A DNA stretch of 41,047 nt from assembly GCF_007992455.1 (NCBI RefSeq), contig NZ_BKAH01000019.1, positions 1 to 41,047 on the forward strand, written 5' to 3'. Made by a program: the position numbers and the translations under genes. The first letter of the stretch is position 1. Each line of letters begins with the position of its first letter. The notes beneath the pieces were generated by a model. The model was given only the letters and a program-made list of their open reading frames with translations. It was not told the DNA's origin and searched no databases. Source of the stretch: Microbacterium saccharophilum (GTDB lineage: Bacteria > Actinomycetota > Actinomycetes > Actinomycetales > Microbacteriaceae). This document shows, one piece after another, positions 1-8,336 of this stretch.

Positions 1-849
1 GTACTCGACGGTGAGGTAGTCGGTCCCGGTGTGATCCGGAATCGCTAGCACCGACACCCCCGGCAATGAAGGCCGCACGAGCGTCACTGTCTCGAGCGTG
101 GTGTCAGCAGGCAACACCTTGACGAACGGGTGCGGGTGATCGGGCGCTACGAACCGGGGCTCGTCTGGTCTAATGAAGCCGGGCGCCGTCGCCCAGGTTG
201 CCACAGGTGACGGTGCAGGACCCCCGAACCTCCACAGTGGCGAAGTTGGTGGGATTCCCGACAGCGGATCGGGTGTCAAGGGAATGACCGGTGCATGTCC
301 ACCCCAGCTCTCGGCCGACATTAGACAGTGCGCACTTCCGTACTCGCCGTCAGGGTATGTCGCGGTTGCCGAGGAGGCGCGGAAGGAGTGCTGATAGCCC
401 ATCGCATGCGCCACTTCGTGGGCTATAAAGCTCCAGGTGCGTTGTTCGTCGAGGATTGCCGCGTTACGGATGGAACCTACGAACAAGCTTTGAGCCCCGG
501 CATCAACGGCTCCATCCAGCACCACGAAAGCCACACCGTCATGATCTGTAATCGTCAGGCCGAGATGCTCTCGGGCAAGCACGAGGCATGCCTCAATGGC
601 GACCGAACGCGATGCCCGAGTGACCGTATCCACGAAGAGGGTGTCCTCGACGCGCACGACGTCGTGGACGTCTACATAAAGACGGACAAACCCCGCTGAG
701 ACGTCGGAGAAGAACCGAGGAAGTCCGAACGGATTCTGCGGATCAAAGAGCCAACGGACGGCGTGGTCGCTCCAACTCGTGACTGCCTGCACACCCCGCC
801 GCTTCACCCGGATCGGGTACACCATCAAACGAGGAGCCCACTCCTGCAC
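1..849 (-). CDS. Metzincin-type zinc metallopeptidase, 3' end beyond window
   Basis: The minus-strand frame is open from an in-frame stop at 883-885 to the left edge, 283 codons without a stop, so the C-terminus lies outside the window. It encodes FIAHEVAHAMGYQH at about residues 141-154, a full HExxHxxGxxH zinc signature (ligands H144, H148, H154; catalytic E145). About 20 residues further on comes YGSAHCLMSAESWGG, which fits the Met-turn of metzincins. The N-terminal part is an alpha/beta stretch without an obvious signal peptide. GTG 849 was chosen because a CATAAT hexamer lies exactly six bases upstream, as in other leaderless genes here; ATG 825 is the alternative. The gene is divergent from the 93-aa gene at 979. 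Zinc proteolysis is inferred from the motif; the substrate is unknown and the family within the metzincins is not assigned. Confidence 0.8.
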   Translation of the reverse strand, partial: MQEWAPRLMVYPIRVKRRGVQAVTSWSDHAVRWLFDPQNPFGLPRFFSDVSAGFVRLYVDVHDVVRVEDTLFVDTVTRASRSVAIEACLVLAREHLGLTITDHDGVAFVVLDGAVDAGAQSLFVGSIRNAAILDEQRTWSFIAHEVAHAMGYQHSFRASSATATYPDGEYGSAHCLMSAESWGGHAPVIPLTPDPLSGIPPTSPLWRFGGPAPSPVATWATAPGFIRPDEPRFVAPDHPHPFVKVLPADTTLETVTLVRPSLPGVSVLAIPDHTGTDYLTVEY

Positions 850-855
850 GCGACC

Positions 856-861
856 ATTATG
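856..861 (-). promoter_or_regulatory. -10 hexamer of leaderless promoter for the metzincin gene
   Basis: CATAAT on the minus strand is followed by exactly six bases and GTG 849. No Shine-Dalgarno-like sequence precedes the GTG, so a leaderless transcript is likely. No good -35 is visible. Confidence 0.4.
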
Positions 862-966
862 TCGGCTGTCGCGAAGCGCACGCTAGCGTCATGCTCGCCC
901 GGATACGGACCGGTCATCGCACGGCCGCAGGTCTGGCAATGCGTCTTGGAGACGCCAAGAGCTGGG

Positions 967-972
967 TAACGT
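967..972 (+). promoter_or_regulatory. -10 hexamer of leaderless promoter for the 93-aa gene
   Basis: TAACGT, six bases, then ATG 979. No ribosome-binding site is visible. Confidence 0.4.
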
Positions 973-978
973 GAGCGC

Positions 979-1260
979 ATGAACGAAGAGCGCAACAACC
1001 TGCTTATGCGCCGAGAGATTCTCCGCGGTTACGTCACTGTCCTTGAGCGTGCTGGTGAGCTGCTACAGGTCTGCGCCAGCGTCGACAGTGATGCTGCAGC
1101 AGCAGGGTCAGCGATCGCCGAAGCTTTCGGGGTCAGTGACACAGCATCCGACGCGATCCTCCATTTGCAAGTACGAAGATTCACACCTACGGCTCTCGAA
1201 GAGATCCGAAACGAGTTGGACGACCTCGAACGTCTCCTGCGCCAAACCGACAGCGCGTAG
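979..1260 (+). CDS. Orphan GyrA-like coiled-coil protein (93 aa)
   Basis: The pattern REILRGYVTVLERAGELL, then a gap, AFGVSDTASDAILHLQVRRFT and EEIRNELDDLERLL matches the part of DNA gyrase / topoisomerase IV subunit A that links the winged-helix-tower region to the long coiled coil (family pattern: helix, FGLS..QA.AIL.M.L.RLT, then E...L..EL..L). No catalytic tyrosine region and no C-terminal pinwheel are present, so it cannot cut DNA alone. The start is ATG 979 behind a leaderless -10. It is divergent from the metzincin gene and convergent with the STAND nuclease. It could be a remnant of a type IIA topoisomerase gene, or a free-standing gyrase-interacting helical protein. The homology is read from the motif; the role is not known. 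Confidence 0.7.
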   Translation: MNEERNNLLMRREILRGYVTVLERAGELLQVCASVDSDAAAAGSAIAEAFGVSDTASDAILHLQVRRFTPTALEEIRNELDDLERLLRQTDSA

Positions 1261-1595
1261 GAGGACCGGCAAATGATGCGGGTCGAGAGTTGGAGTTGAT
1301 TGAGGACAGGCGTCGGCCGTCGGGCCAGTTGTCGCGTATCGGTACACCTACGTGGGAGGTTTTCACCGAAGCCGACACCAGGCGCGCCCTGCCTCGTTCA
1401 TCATAGAGATGATCTGGAACGCATGGCTCAGGCACGTGGAGGCACTCCACATTGATCGAACACTTGACAGGCTGACGGTGTGCGCAGGTCCGCGTGTGGC
1501 ACCATCGGTTTCCAGGTGATACCACGAGCGAGGCGACGGCCCTTGAGACTGCTCCGCTTCCAGTGAGCTCACGCCGTTCGTGCCCACGAGCAGCG
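1261..1595. other. Convergent intergenic stretch, nothing recognised
   Basis: 335 bases lie between the 3' ends of the 93-aa gene and the STAND nuclease gene. I see no convincing gene, strong hairpin or repeat here. Confidence 0.5.
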
Positions 1596-4500
1596 CTACC
1601 AGTCGCCCTCCTGCTCCCGCTGCTCGACGTCGCCCAGTCGGGACTCGAGGAGGTCGATCACCTTGCCGCACCACCGCTTGGCACCGTCAGACAGACCGGG
1701 TTGAGCAAGCCATCGCTTCACCTGAGCGACCTGGCCCCGTATTCGTATGGATTCGTCGCCGGTCCAGCCACCCGAAATGAACTCACCGATGAGTGGTGAG
1801 GTTATGGCGTCATCGTCCCCGAACCGAGCGAGAAGAAATGCCGCTGGCGCGCTCAGCATCTCGTCGCCCACCGATGCGACGGAAGCAACCACACGAGCGC
1901 GCTCCTTGGAATCGCCGACCCACCCTTCGAGGACACTGAGATCGACGACGTCCGCGAGCCAGCCCCGCAGAGCGAACGAGAGCTTGAACGAACTGCGCGA
2001 CTCCAAGCGATCCATGAGGTCAACCCACGCTTCGGGACCGGCCGCTTGAATCGAGCGCGCAAACAGACTCCGCTCTTCGGATCGCGAGTAGATCCTGACC
2101 GCATCCCTCTCCACGAGCTGGACGATGGTGTCGACGAGCTGCCGCGGTCTGCGGTCAAGTTGTCGCTCTGCGAGCTTCTTCCAGTCATACCGCTGCTGCC
2201 CTACGTCCGGGAAGTCGACTCGCATGGCTACGACATCACCGATGAGATCTTCGAGATCGGCAGATAGGTCGGAGCGGACGTGAATCGCGAAGGCAATGAA
2301 GTCGACGAGCGCACTGTAATCCGCTTGCGTCTCGACTCTCTTCAACCAGTCTTGGATGTACTGTCGCAGGAGCGCCTCGTCGCTCTCCTCGCGGAGCCAG
2401 TAGAACACCGCGCGTGCGCCGTCAGCGACGGAAACATCCGGAAGATACTCCGCAATCCGCTCTCCCGCTCGCGCCGTGCGCGGCCCCTGGGTGGTGAGCC
2501 TGAGCTTGGTTGCGTGGTCCACTTCCATGCCGTCGACGAAATCGTCGTAGGCCCCTAGCCTGAGCTCTTCCTTTGCCAGCAAGTATCCCGTGAGGGCTCT
2601 CGAGTTCGAACCTCCAAACGACTCGATCAAGAACTGCTCGTCACGCTCGTTCGCTACGCCGAGACGTCCGATCGCTGCACCGACGTTGAAATCTGTCGGA
2701 ATCTCCTTCGACAGGGCGTCGATCAGGGAAGCCGTAGCTTCCCCCGGCGTCATGCCGCTCAGAGCCTCGAGCAGGTCTGCTTCGATGTCCGTGTTCCGAC
2801 GATCCCATGGGGAGGCGTGAGTGATCACCCAGAGTCGGTCGGCGACAGATTCATTGGGGAGTGCCGCGACCATCGCGTCGATGTCTTCCGCGTGCTTGCG
2901 TTCGTCCTCCGTGCGGTCGTAGAGCGAACTGAGATCCGCGAGCTCGGCGCGCGCGAGCCGGAGCTGCGCGGCGGGCAGCGATGCAAGGGCCGCAGCGAGA
3001 TGTTCCTGCACAGCAGGAATGCCGAGCGCGCCATGGATGGCGCCGGTGAGGGACTTGACTGCCTCCTCGGCAACGGCCGAATTCAGATCGTCGGCCAGCG
3101 TTCTCAGCAGGTCGATCATCGCGCTTCTGTACGCCCAGACCTCTCCCCATGTCTTGGGCGCGCCCCGAGGTTCGACAACGACGCCGCCCTGGAGTTCACC
3201 GGACACCACCGTCGACTCATGACTCTCCAGCGCGCGACCAGCCGCGCTTACGACGAGCGAACGGACTTGCGAGTCCTCAGACGCGAGCTTCCCGCGAAGG
3301 TAGGCGAGTCGAGCCTCTGGCGACGCCGACGTCGCAGGAAGCATCGTGCCGAAGAGCTCCACCCACACACCGGTCGAGTTGTTGGAGAAGGTTTCGTTCT
3401 CGGCAAGGGCAAGCAGCAGTAGCGAGTCGGCCGCCTCTGAGAAGGTCTCCGAGTGCCACACCAGTTTCTGGAGCGACCAGATGAGGGGCCGCCTCGCTCC
3501 GCTTGCAGCCAGCAGCTCAGCCTTGGTTACGCTCCCGAGCAGGTAGGAGATCCGCCTGGACACGCGCCCCGGGGAGAGCACTGCCAGGTGCTCGATGAGG
3601 CTGCCCCTGCGATCGGCGGCGACCGCCTCAAGCGAACTAAGCGGGCCGCTCTCCCCCAGCATCTTGTCGACCACAGCGCGGGGCAGGGAAGCATCGCCAA
3701 TCTCGGCGGCCCGCGCAAACAGTCGCTCGATCAGGTCGTCGGTCAGTTCAGGGATCAAGTCCGTCACAATGCGTGATCCGAACTCAGTCCACCCATTTGA
3801 GGCCAGGTAGATCGAAACGGGGCTCGGTCCGACACTGCGATAGCGCCCCTGCGAAGAGAGAAGACCCTTCGCCGCGAGTTCAGCGGCCGCGGCCCTTAGG
3901 TCGCCTTCAGGGATGGCGAGGGCGGCGCTCACCGTGCGCACCTCCGACGCTAGATCGCCGTCGAAGCCAAGCCGACTAAACAGGGCCAGGGCGGAGGATG
4001 CTAGAAAAAGTGCACCACCGGGGAGTTCATCTGCGATGAATTGCCGGATGTCGGCGGGGTCAACGAGCTGACCGGCAAAGCCCGGGCGCTGCGCGATCAG
4101 CGCCTTCGCGCACTTCAACGCGTAGTCGATGTTGCCGGCCGATACCTCGACGATCACGCGCGTCGCTTCGGGCCACAGCGTGGGCATGTTCTCTTGGAGA
4201 AGCTTCGACAGCGGCTCGTCATCGAACGCCTTGACAAGGAGTGTCGCCGCTCGGGGAGCACGTTGAGAGGGCTCGCTGATTGTCACCAGGCGGATCCTCG
4301 TGCCGGTCTGCAGCATGCCCGCGAAGACATCGTGCCGTTTGGCATCGCACTCGTCGATCACGACGACAGCTGAGCGACCTTGAGTTTGAAGATGATTCAG
4401 TACCGCAGGCGGAAACTGGTCTTCGCTCGGAACGTAGACGACCAGCGCCTCGTTTGGCTGATCGCGAAGTGCTTCCATCACCATTCGTGTTTTGCCGAGG

Positions 4501-5171
4501 CCGCTCACGCCCTCGACGTGGACTCCGGACTCGTCCCCCGACTGGATAGCCTCGCGCAGGTCTTCGATCTGCTTGTCGCGCGCTTCTGACGGCACCCATG
4601 TCGTCGTGTGCGAGACGGAGTCAGACCACTCGCCGAAGGTCTGGCCGATCGTCCCCATGCCTCTAATGGACGGGCTACTTGCCACAGCAGGAAACTCCTC
4701 AGCCCACCGTGCGAGCGAGTCTCCTGCGAGCACCTCGATCATGCCCGCCACGACCGTCACTCCGAGAGCCCGCGCAACCTTCTCCAAACGCGCTTTGCGT
4801 GTGGCGATGAGATTCGGGGCGAGTGACTTTCCAAGCACCAGACGGTATGAACCGCCGGACTTCAGAGTCGCGACGGCTGCGGTCGCGCCACGCAGCTCCA
4901 TTTCGCAAGCAGCTGGCGGAAGATCACCCGCTTTGAACTGCCACGCAGAATCTCCCGCCGGTAGCCAACTTGTCGAGGTGGAGTTGCTAAGCCCGGCATC
5001 GACGCCTCCATCAGCAGCGTTCGTTCGGTACGTCTGGGTGAGTGTCCATCCCGCAAGTCCCGCACGAGCGATCTCCGCCGCGAGCAGCCTGCCAACAAGA
5101 TCCGCGAAACCTGGCCCGTCGAGCCCTTCGACCTGCTTCGGGGCGACTGAGAACGGCCCCATGTCAGGCAC
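1596..5171 (-). CDS. Avs-like STAND NTPase with N-terminal PD-(D/E)xK nuclease-like domain (1191 aa)
   Basis: Residues 1-165 look like a restriction-endonuclease fold: GGVDAG (D58) then AWQFKAG (Q78, K80), the D...(E/Q)xK core of Mrr/DUF4297-like nucleases. A P-loop NTPase follows: Walker A GVSGLGKTR (residues 221-229) and Walker B AVVVIDECD (268-276). From about residue 430 to the end the protein is a long alpha-helical array, as in the sensor region of STAND proteins. The order nuclease, STAND NTPase, helical sensor is that of antiviral Avs proteins, which recognise a phage protein, oligomerise and degrade DNA. GTG 5171 is preceded by GGGGGAGA at good spacing; ATG 5162 is a weaker alternative. 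It stands alone with no partner gene. The domain order is seen; phage defence and nuclease activity are inferred. A different STAND/AAA regulator with a nuclease domain remains possible. Confidence 0.82.
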   Translation of the reverse strand: MPDMGPFSVAPKQVEGLDGPGFADLVGRLLAAEIARAGLAGWTLTQTYRTNAADGGVDAGLSNSTSTSWLPAGDSAWQFKAGDLPPAACEMELRGATAAVATLKSGGSYRLVLGKSLAPNLIATRKARLEKVARALGVTVVAGMIEVLAGDSLARWAEEFPAVASSPSIRGMGTIGQTFGEWSDSVSHTTTWVPSEARDKQIEDLREAIQSGDESGVHVEGVSGLGKTRMVMEALRDQPNEALVVYVPSEDQFPPAVLNHLQTQGRSAVVVIDECDAKRHDVFAGMLQTGTRIRLVTISEPSQRAPRAATLLVKAFDDEPLSKLLQENMPTLWPEATRVIVEVSAGNIDYALKCAKALIAQRPGFAGQLVDPADIRQFIADELPGGALFLASSALALFSRLGFDGDLASEVRTVSAALAIPEGDLRAAAAELAAKGLLSSQGRYRSVGPSPVSIYLASNGWTEFGSRIVTDLIPELTDDLIERLFARAAEIGDASLPRAVVDKMLGESGPLSSLEAVAADRRGSLIEHLAVLSPGRVSRRISYLLGSVTKAELLAASGARRPLIWSLQKLVWHSETFSEAADSLLLLALAENETFSNNSTGVWVELFGTMLPATSASPEARLAYLRGKLASEDSQVRSLVVSAAGRALESHESTVVSGELQGGVVVEPRGAPKTWGEVWAYRSAMIDLLRTLADDLNSAVAEEAVKSLTGAIHGALGIPAVQEHLAAALASLPAAQLRLARAELADLSSLYDRTEDERKHAEDIDAMVAALPNESVADRLWVITHASPWDRRNTDIEADLLEALSGMTPGEATASLIDALSKEIPTDFNVGAAIGRLGVANERDEQFLIESFGGSNSRALTGYLLAKEELRLGAYDDFVDGMEVDHATKLRLTTQGPRTARAGERIAEYLPDVSVADGARAVFYWLREESDEALLRQYIQDWLKRVETQADYSALVDFIAFAIHVRSDLSADLEDLIGDVVAMRVDFPDVGQQRYDWKKLAERQLDRRPRQLVDTIVQLVERDAVRIYSRSEERSLFARSIQAAGPEAWVDLMDRLESRSSFKLSFALRGWLADVVDLSVLEGWVGDSKERARVVASVASVGDEMLSAPAAFLLARFGDDDAITSPLIGEFISGGWTGDESIRIRGQVAQVKRWLAQPGLSDGAKRWCGKVIDLLESRLGDVEQREQEGDW

Positions 5172-5491
5172 TTAGACTCTCCCCCAACTGATCGACCGCA
5201 GCAGTCATGCAGCCCTGATTATGACAGCGCCGCGCCACGCGTCAAGGGAAGGCGAGCTGCGTGTCGATGCGGACCATTGCGGCGGATCATGCCGAGCGGC
5301 AGCGGCACTCAACTGTTTGGCTCGCGGCGGTGAAGGAACGCGATCGAGACGCGGATGGGACCGGTGACAAAGCCTCGTGCCCCGCGCGGCTTTGTCGCCC
5401 GCGCCGTCCGTAGTAACTCAACTCGCCCACGGCTGCCCGGGGACCTCCCCCCTCCGGGCATGGCCCGTAACGGGATCGACATGAGCCGCCG
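5172..5491. other. Intergenic stretch with one hairpin
   Basis: 320 bases between the STAND nuclease start and the 3' end of the 98-aa gene. No convincing gene is seen. It holds the STAND promoter region and the hairpin listed at 5434-5460. Confidence 0.5.
5434..5460 (-). terminator. Hairpin downstream of the 98-aa gene
   Basis: TGCCCGG (5434-5440) pairs with CCGGGCA (5454-5460) over a 13-base loop, about 30 bases past the stop of the minus-strand 98-aa gene. No T-run follows, so termination is only suggested. GGGC-ATG-GCCC overlaps it as a competing small hairpin. Confidence 0.35.
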
Positions 5492-5788
5492 TCAGACTTC
5501 GACGTCGGCACACTCACTCATGCGTCGCTCGACCTCAGCCCTCAACGCAGGGTCCTGCATTGCAGCCGCTAGATGAGCGCCCCATGTCTCAAGGCCGCGT
5601 TCGTACTGACGAAGGACTCGCAAGTCCTGGCGGTTACCCCCAAGGTCCATAATGCGGGATTGCAACCAGGTCCGGTTAGCCTCGAGAGCTTCGAGGAACG
5701 GGGTGTAGTCCGCGAGGAAGCGTTCGAACGCCCCGCTGTCTCCTTGCCGCGCCGACCAACGTCGCGATGCCCAGTCCGTGACACTCAC
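5492..5788 (-). CDS. Hypothetical protein, 98 aa
   Basis: An alpha-helical protein rich in aromatic and charged residues, including FLADYTPFLEALEANRTWL and LRQYERGLETWGAHL, ending in an acidic tail (SECADVEV). No signal peptide, membrane segment or known motif is seen. GTG 5788 follows a TAGCCT hexamer at exactly six bases, fitting leaderless translation. Residue composition is that of a folded protein, unlike the Arg/Pro/Ser-rich readings of the other frames. I do not recognise the family; function unknown. Confidence 0.65.
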   Translation of the reverse strand: MSVTDWASRRWSARQGDSGAFERFLADYTPFLEALEANRTWLQSRIMDLGGNRQDLRVLRQYERGLETWGAHLAAAMQDPALRAEVERRMSECADVEV

Positions 5789-5794
5789 GCGGTA

Positions 5795-5800
5795 AGGCTA
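5795..5800 (-). promoter_or_regulatory. -10 hexamer of leaderless promoter for the 98-aa gene
   Basis: TAGCCT on the minus strand, then six bases, then GTG 5788. Confidence 0.4.
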
Positions 5801-5896
5801 GCGGGCTCGGACGGATTGAATACGACCGCGCGCTGATTCCCCTCCGCGCACACCGTACGAATGGGGATGCCGCTCGCGCGGCGCGCTTGGTCGGCG

Positions 5897-5902
5897 TAGC
5901 GT
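5897..5902 (+). promoter_or_regulatory. -10 hexamer of leaderless promoter for zinc-ribbon copy 1
   Basis: TAGCGT, six bases, then GTG 5909. GGCGTAGCGTCGCG is shared with the promoter of the paralogue at 17748. Confidence 0.5.
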
Positions 5903-5908
5903 CGCGTT

Positions 5909-6058
5909 GTGGATCCGTTCGACGACGCGCAGCAGCCTCGGTGCCCGGAATGCGGCACCGTGCTCGAGACTGCACGACGCGGCTACGTCTGCCGGGCATG
6001 CAACCTAGCGTTCGTCGACGCAATCGCGATCGCGAAGCGCGTCGACCCTATGCGGTAG
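5909..6058 (+). CDS. Small zinc-ribbon protein, copy 1 (49 aa)
   Basis: The reading frame begins MDPFDDAQQPRCPECG and continues with a second CxxC pair in YVCRACNLAF, so four cysteines form a rubredoxin-like zinc ribbon. It ends in KRVDPMR. A paralogue with the same length, cysteine spacing and RVDPMR end lies at 17748-17897, which confirms that both are real genes despite their size. GTG is the start by alignment with the ATG of the paralogue and by the shared TAGCGT-N6-start promoter. Zinc binding is inferred; such ribbons often bind nucleic acid or a partner protein. No partner is evident. Confidence 0.8.
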   Translation: MDPFDDAQQPRCPECGTVLETARRGYVCRACNLAFVDAIAIAKRVDPMR

Positions 6059-6230
6059 TGGCGTTTGTGGGTTCGGGCGCGACGAACTAGCCCCCAGCGC
6101 CAGCACGGAAACCCTCGCCTGGCGACCACTGGCCCCCTTAACGAGCAGCGTGCGGATAGGGATCCCTCGACGTCGACCACAGGTGCACCCGACGGCGGAC
6201 CCAGTTGTCAGCGGGTAACGACCCGAGTGA

Positions 6231-6260
6231 ACAAGGTGCTTGTGCCAGCAAGCACCTTGT
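6231..6260. repeat. Perfect 12-bp inverted repeat
   Basis: ACAAGGTGCTTG (6231-6242) and CAAGCACCTTGT (6249-6260) are exact reverse complements around a 6-base loop. No T-run follows on either strand, so it may be an operator, a recombination or element-end palindrome, or an RNA hairpin rather than a classical terminator. Confidence 0.85.
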
Positions 6261-6414
6261 ACGTTGGCCTTTGCGATGACACCAAGAATCCCAGCGCGAC
6301 CTGGCCCGTTCCTGAGATTCAACGGACTCGCCACTGGCGCACTGGTTATTAAAGGTGCTGCCGTCGAGGTTTGGAGCGCGGCTCGGCTCTCACGAGCGAC
6401 ATAGGCTTCGCTGG

Positions 6415-6420
6415 GATACT
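6415..6420 (+). promoter_or_regulatory. -10 hexamer of leaderless promoter for the receiver remnant
   Basis: GATACT, six bases, then ATG 6427. No ribosome-binding site. Confidence 0.4.
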
Positions 6421-6426
6421 GGGGCG

Positions 6427-6753
6427 ATGTCCGTTCATCCGGAGGGCTCCGGTGTTGCGCTCCCCGCTCTCCTGTATGTCGAGGACGACGCTGAGATCGC
6501 GGTGATCGTCGTCGAAATGCTGGGCGAGCATTATCGCGTCCATCATGTCGTCGATGGGGAGGCGGCCTTGTCTGCGGCGTTGAGTAGACGCTTTGATGTG
6601 ATGTTGGTTGACCGTCGGCTGCCGGGTATCTCTGGTGCGGACTTCGTCCGTGCGATCCGGACAGCGCATCTGGCGACTGGGCCACCTTCCCCGACGACGC
6701 GCAGGCGCAGCCCGCGTGGTCTGGATGCACGCAGGCGCAGTTCGACTGGCTGA
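6427..6753 (+). pseudogene. Response-regulator receiver domain, truncated at its 3' end
   Basis: Residues 14-82 are a CheY-like receiver: acidic pocket VEDD (E19, D20, D21), FDVMLVDRRLPGISG with phosphoacceptor D62, and the following helix GADFVRAIRTAHL. The domain then stops before the conserved Ser/Thr of beta-4 and Lys of beta-5. From about 6668 the frame reads into a Pro/Arg/Ser-rich tail that is the wrong frame of the next gene and ends at 6753. No output domain exists. This is the 5' fragment of a response-regulator gene cut by a deletion or recombination at about 6668-6674; the fragment cannot phosphotransfer normally. Confidence 0.8.
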
Positions 6754-7376
6754 TGGCCCACTCGGTGTCTCAGCCGAAGCCCGGTGGTCTGCTCGACTTC
6801 GTGAACAGCGCGACCGACGGCGGCGCTCTCTCGGTGCGGTCCATCCGCGCCGAAGGCGACCTCGTCGCGCAGAGCCCCGCTCGCATCACGGTGTGGTGCG
6901 AGGGTGCGGGGACCGGGGCCGGCGGCGAGTACACGATCGTGAAGGTCGTTCTCGGCGACGAATCACCCGCGACGGTGATCGCGAGTTCGGTGCTGCCGGT
7001 GGGGTCGCTCTTCACACAGGACCTCGCACCCGGCCAGGCCGGCCAGATCTTCCTCAGCGTCGACACCGCCGACCCGACCAAAGACTTCGAGGGACGGATC
7101 GTGGCCGATGTCGTCGCCGGCGAAGACGAATCGACATTCACCATCGACGAGGGCGTTCTGTGGCGCTCCGCACCGTCGGTGCGGTCCGGGGTGATCGTGG
7201 TGGCGTGGGAAGACGGCGTCATGCGCTGCGCACCCATGCCGGTCACCGCGCCGCTGTTCGAGCAGACGCAGTGGGGAACGCGCAACACCATGCGGAATCC
7301 GGATGCTGCCTCCGGCCCGGCGTGCGCTCCCGCCGATCTCGCCACCTGGATCGCGGGGCTTCTGGTTGAGTACTGA
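6672..7376 (+). pseudogene. 5'-truncated paralogue of the next gene
   Basis: From GDWATFPDD onward this frame aligns along its length with the downstream 298-aa protein: an early Cys-TQAQFDWL against Cys-SAAQLAWL, SIRAEGD against DVRIEGE, LAPGQAGQIFL against LAPGETGLIIL, and a C-terminal Cys-containing strand in both. The N-terminal cytoplasmic tail, membrane anchor and first roughly 50 extracytoplasmic residues of the paralogue are missing, cut at the junction with the receiver fragment. ATG 6753 could start a shortened product, but no export signal would remain. It ends at 7374-7376, overlapping the likely TTG start of the intact copy. The fold is beta-rich; function unknown. Confidence 0.75.
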
Positions 7377-8262
7377 CGCGCCCGAGCAGCCGGCATCCAC
7401 CCCGTCCGCAGCGCGACCGCGGACACGCGCGGCGAACCGCCGGACGAAGCCGCCGGCGACCCGCAGGATCGTGGGCCGCGTGTGGGCGGTCATCGGCGCC
7501 GTCGTCGGCATCGTCGGGGCGGTCACCGGTGTCATCGGCATCTGGCCGATCCTCACGGCCAATGCGTCGGGGGTCGACGACCTGCGCATCACCGCGAGCC
7601 CCTACCCCGAATCGGCCACCGAGTGGGCCCTACCGGTGGGCAGCGATCTCTCGACCTATCCGGCGGGCAGCTCCGAGGAGTGCTCTGCCGCCCAGCTCGC
7701 CTGGCTGCAGCAGAGCGCAGTCCAGATCCATCGGACGCTTCTGCTCGACCTCCGCAATGTCGCCGACAGCGGCCCGATGCTGTCGATCTCCGACGTCCGG
7801 ATCGAGGGCGAGCGCGCCACCAACCGTGCGTCGGCCGTGCTCGTCGTGTGCGACACGTCGGCCGCACCGCCGCGGCCGCTCGAGGCGGCCATGCTCGACG
7901 CGTCGAGCGCGACCTCGGTGGCGGTCTTCTCGGCCGAGGCGTACGGCATCCAGCAGGAGGGCCTGCCCGATCTTCCCGTCACATGGAACCTCGCGCCCGG
8001 TGAAACGGGTCTCATCATTCTGCGCATCGGGTCGTCGGTCGCGTACGACGGCAACCTCGTCGCCGGGGTCGTCGACAAGGGCACCAAGTCCGACATCGAG
8101 ATCACCGTCGACGGCGTCGACAGCCTCTCCTCCCCCGCGCTCGTCGCCCTGGGCGAGGTGCATCTGCGCGCCGGCTCGGCGCTCACCTGCGTCGACGAGG
8201 CGGATGCCGCCACCCCGTGCGACGTCGACCTCTTGATGGCCGGTCAGACCCCCGCTCGCTGA
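7366..8262 (+). CDS. Membrane-anchored beta-rich extracytoplasmic protein (298 aa)
   Basis: A basic, Pro/Ala/Arg-rich cytoplasmic tail of about 35 residues leads into one membrane helix (VWAVIGAVVGIVGAVTGVIG, about 37-57), then a beta-rich outer domain with Cys pairs at SSEECSAA, LVVCDTS and the C-terminal TCVDEADAATPCDVD. TTG 7366 was preferred because it overlaps the stop of the truncated paralogue, has GGGG upstream and gives a clean N-in anchor; ATG 7303 is the alternative. The family is not recognised. Tandem duplication with the truncated copy at 6672 is clear. The location next to VanZ and a polysaccharide locus suggests an envelope role, which is inference. Confidence 0.75.
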   Translation: MSTDAPEQPASTPSAARPRTRAANRRTKPPATRRIVGRVWAVIGAVVGIVGAVTGVIGIWPILTANASGVDDLRITASPYPESATEWALPVGSDLSTYPAGSSEECSAAQLAWLQQSAVQIHRTLLLDLRNVADSGPMLSISDVRIEGERATNRASAVLVVCDTSAAPPRPLEAAMLDASSATSVAVFSAEAYGIQQEGLPDLPVTWNLAPGETGLIILRIGSSVAYDGNLVAGVVDKGTKSDIEITVDGVDSLSSPALVALGEVHLRAGSALTCVDEADAATPCDVDLLMAGQTPAR

Positions 8263-8336
8263 TCCCACCCACCCGCTCGGCTAAACTCGCCGGATCAAGC
8301 GCGCACCGTCGCGGCGCTCCGCTCTCGAGGAGGCCC

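Larger units (their letters stand above)
6059..6426. other. Intergenic stretch with a perfect palindrome
   Basis: 368 bases between zinc-ribbon copy 1 and the receiver-domain remnant. Readings in all frames are low-complexity and not gene-like. The notable content is the 12-bp inverted repeat at 6231-6260. Confidence 0.5.

Noticed and set aside
6005..6730. A 241-aa minus-strand frame
   Set aside because: Arg/His/Ser-rich and antisense to the well-supported receiver domain; no motif.
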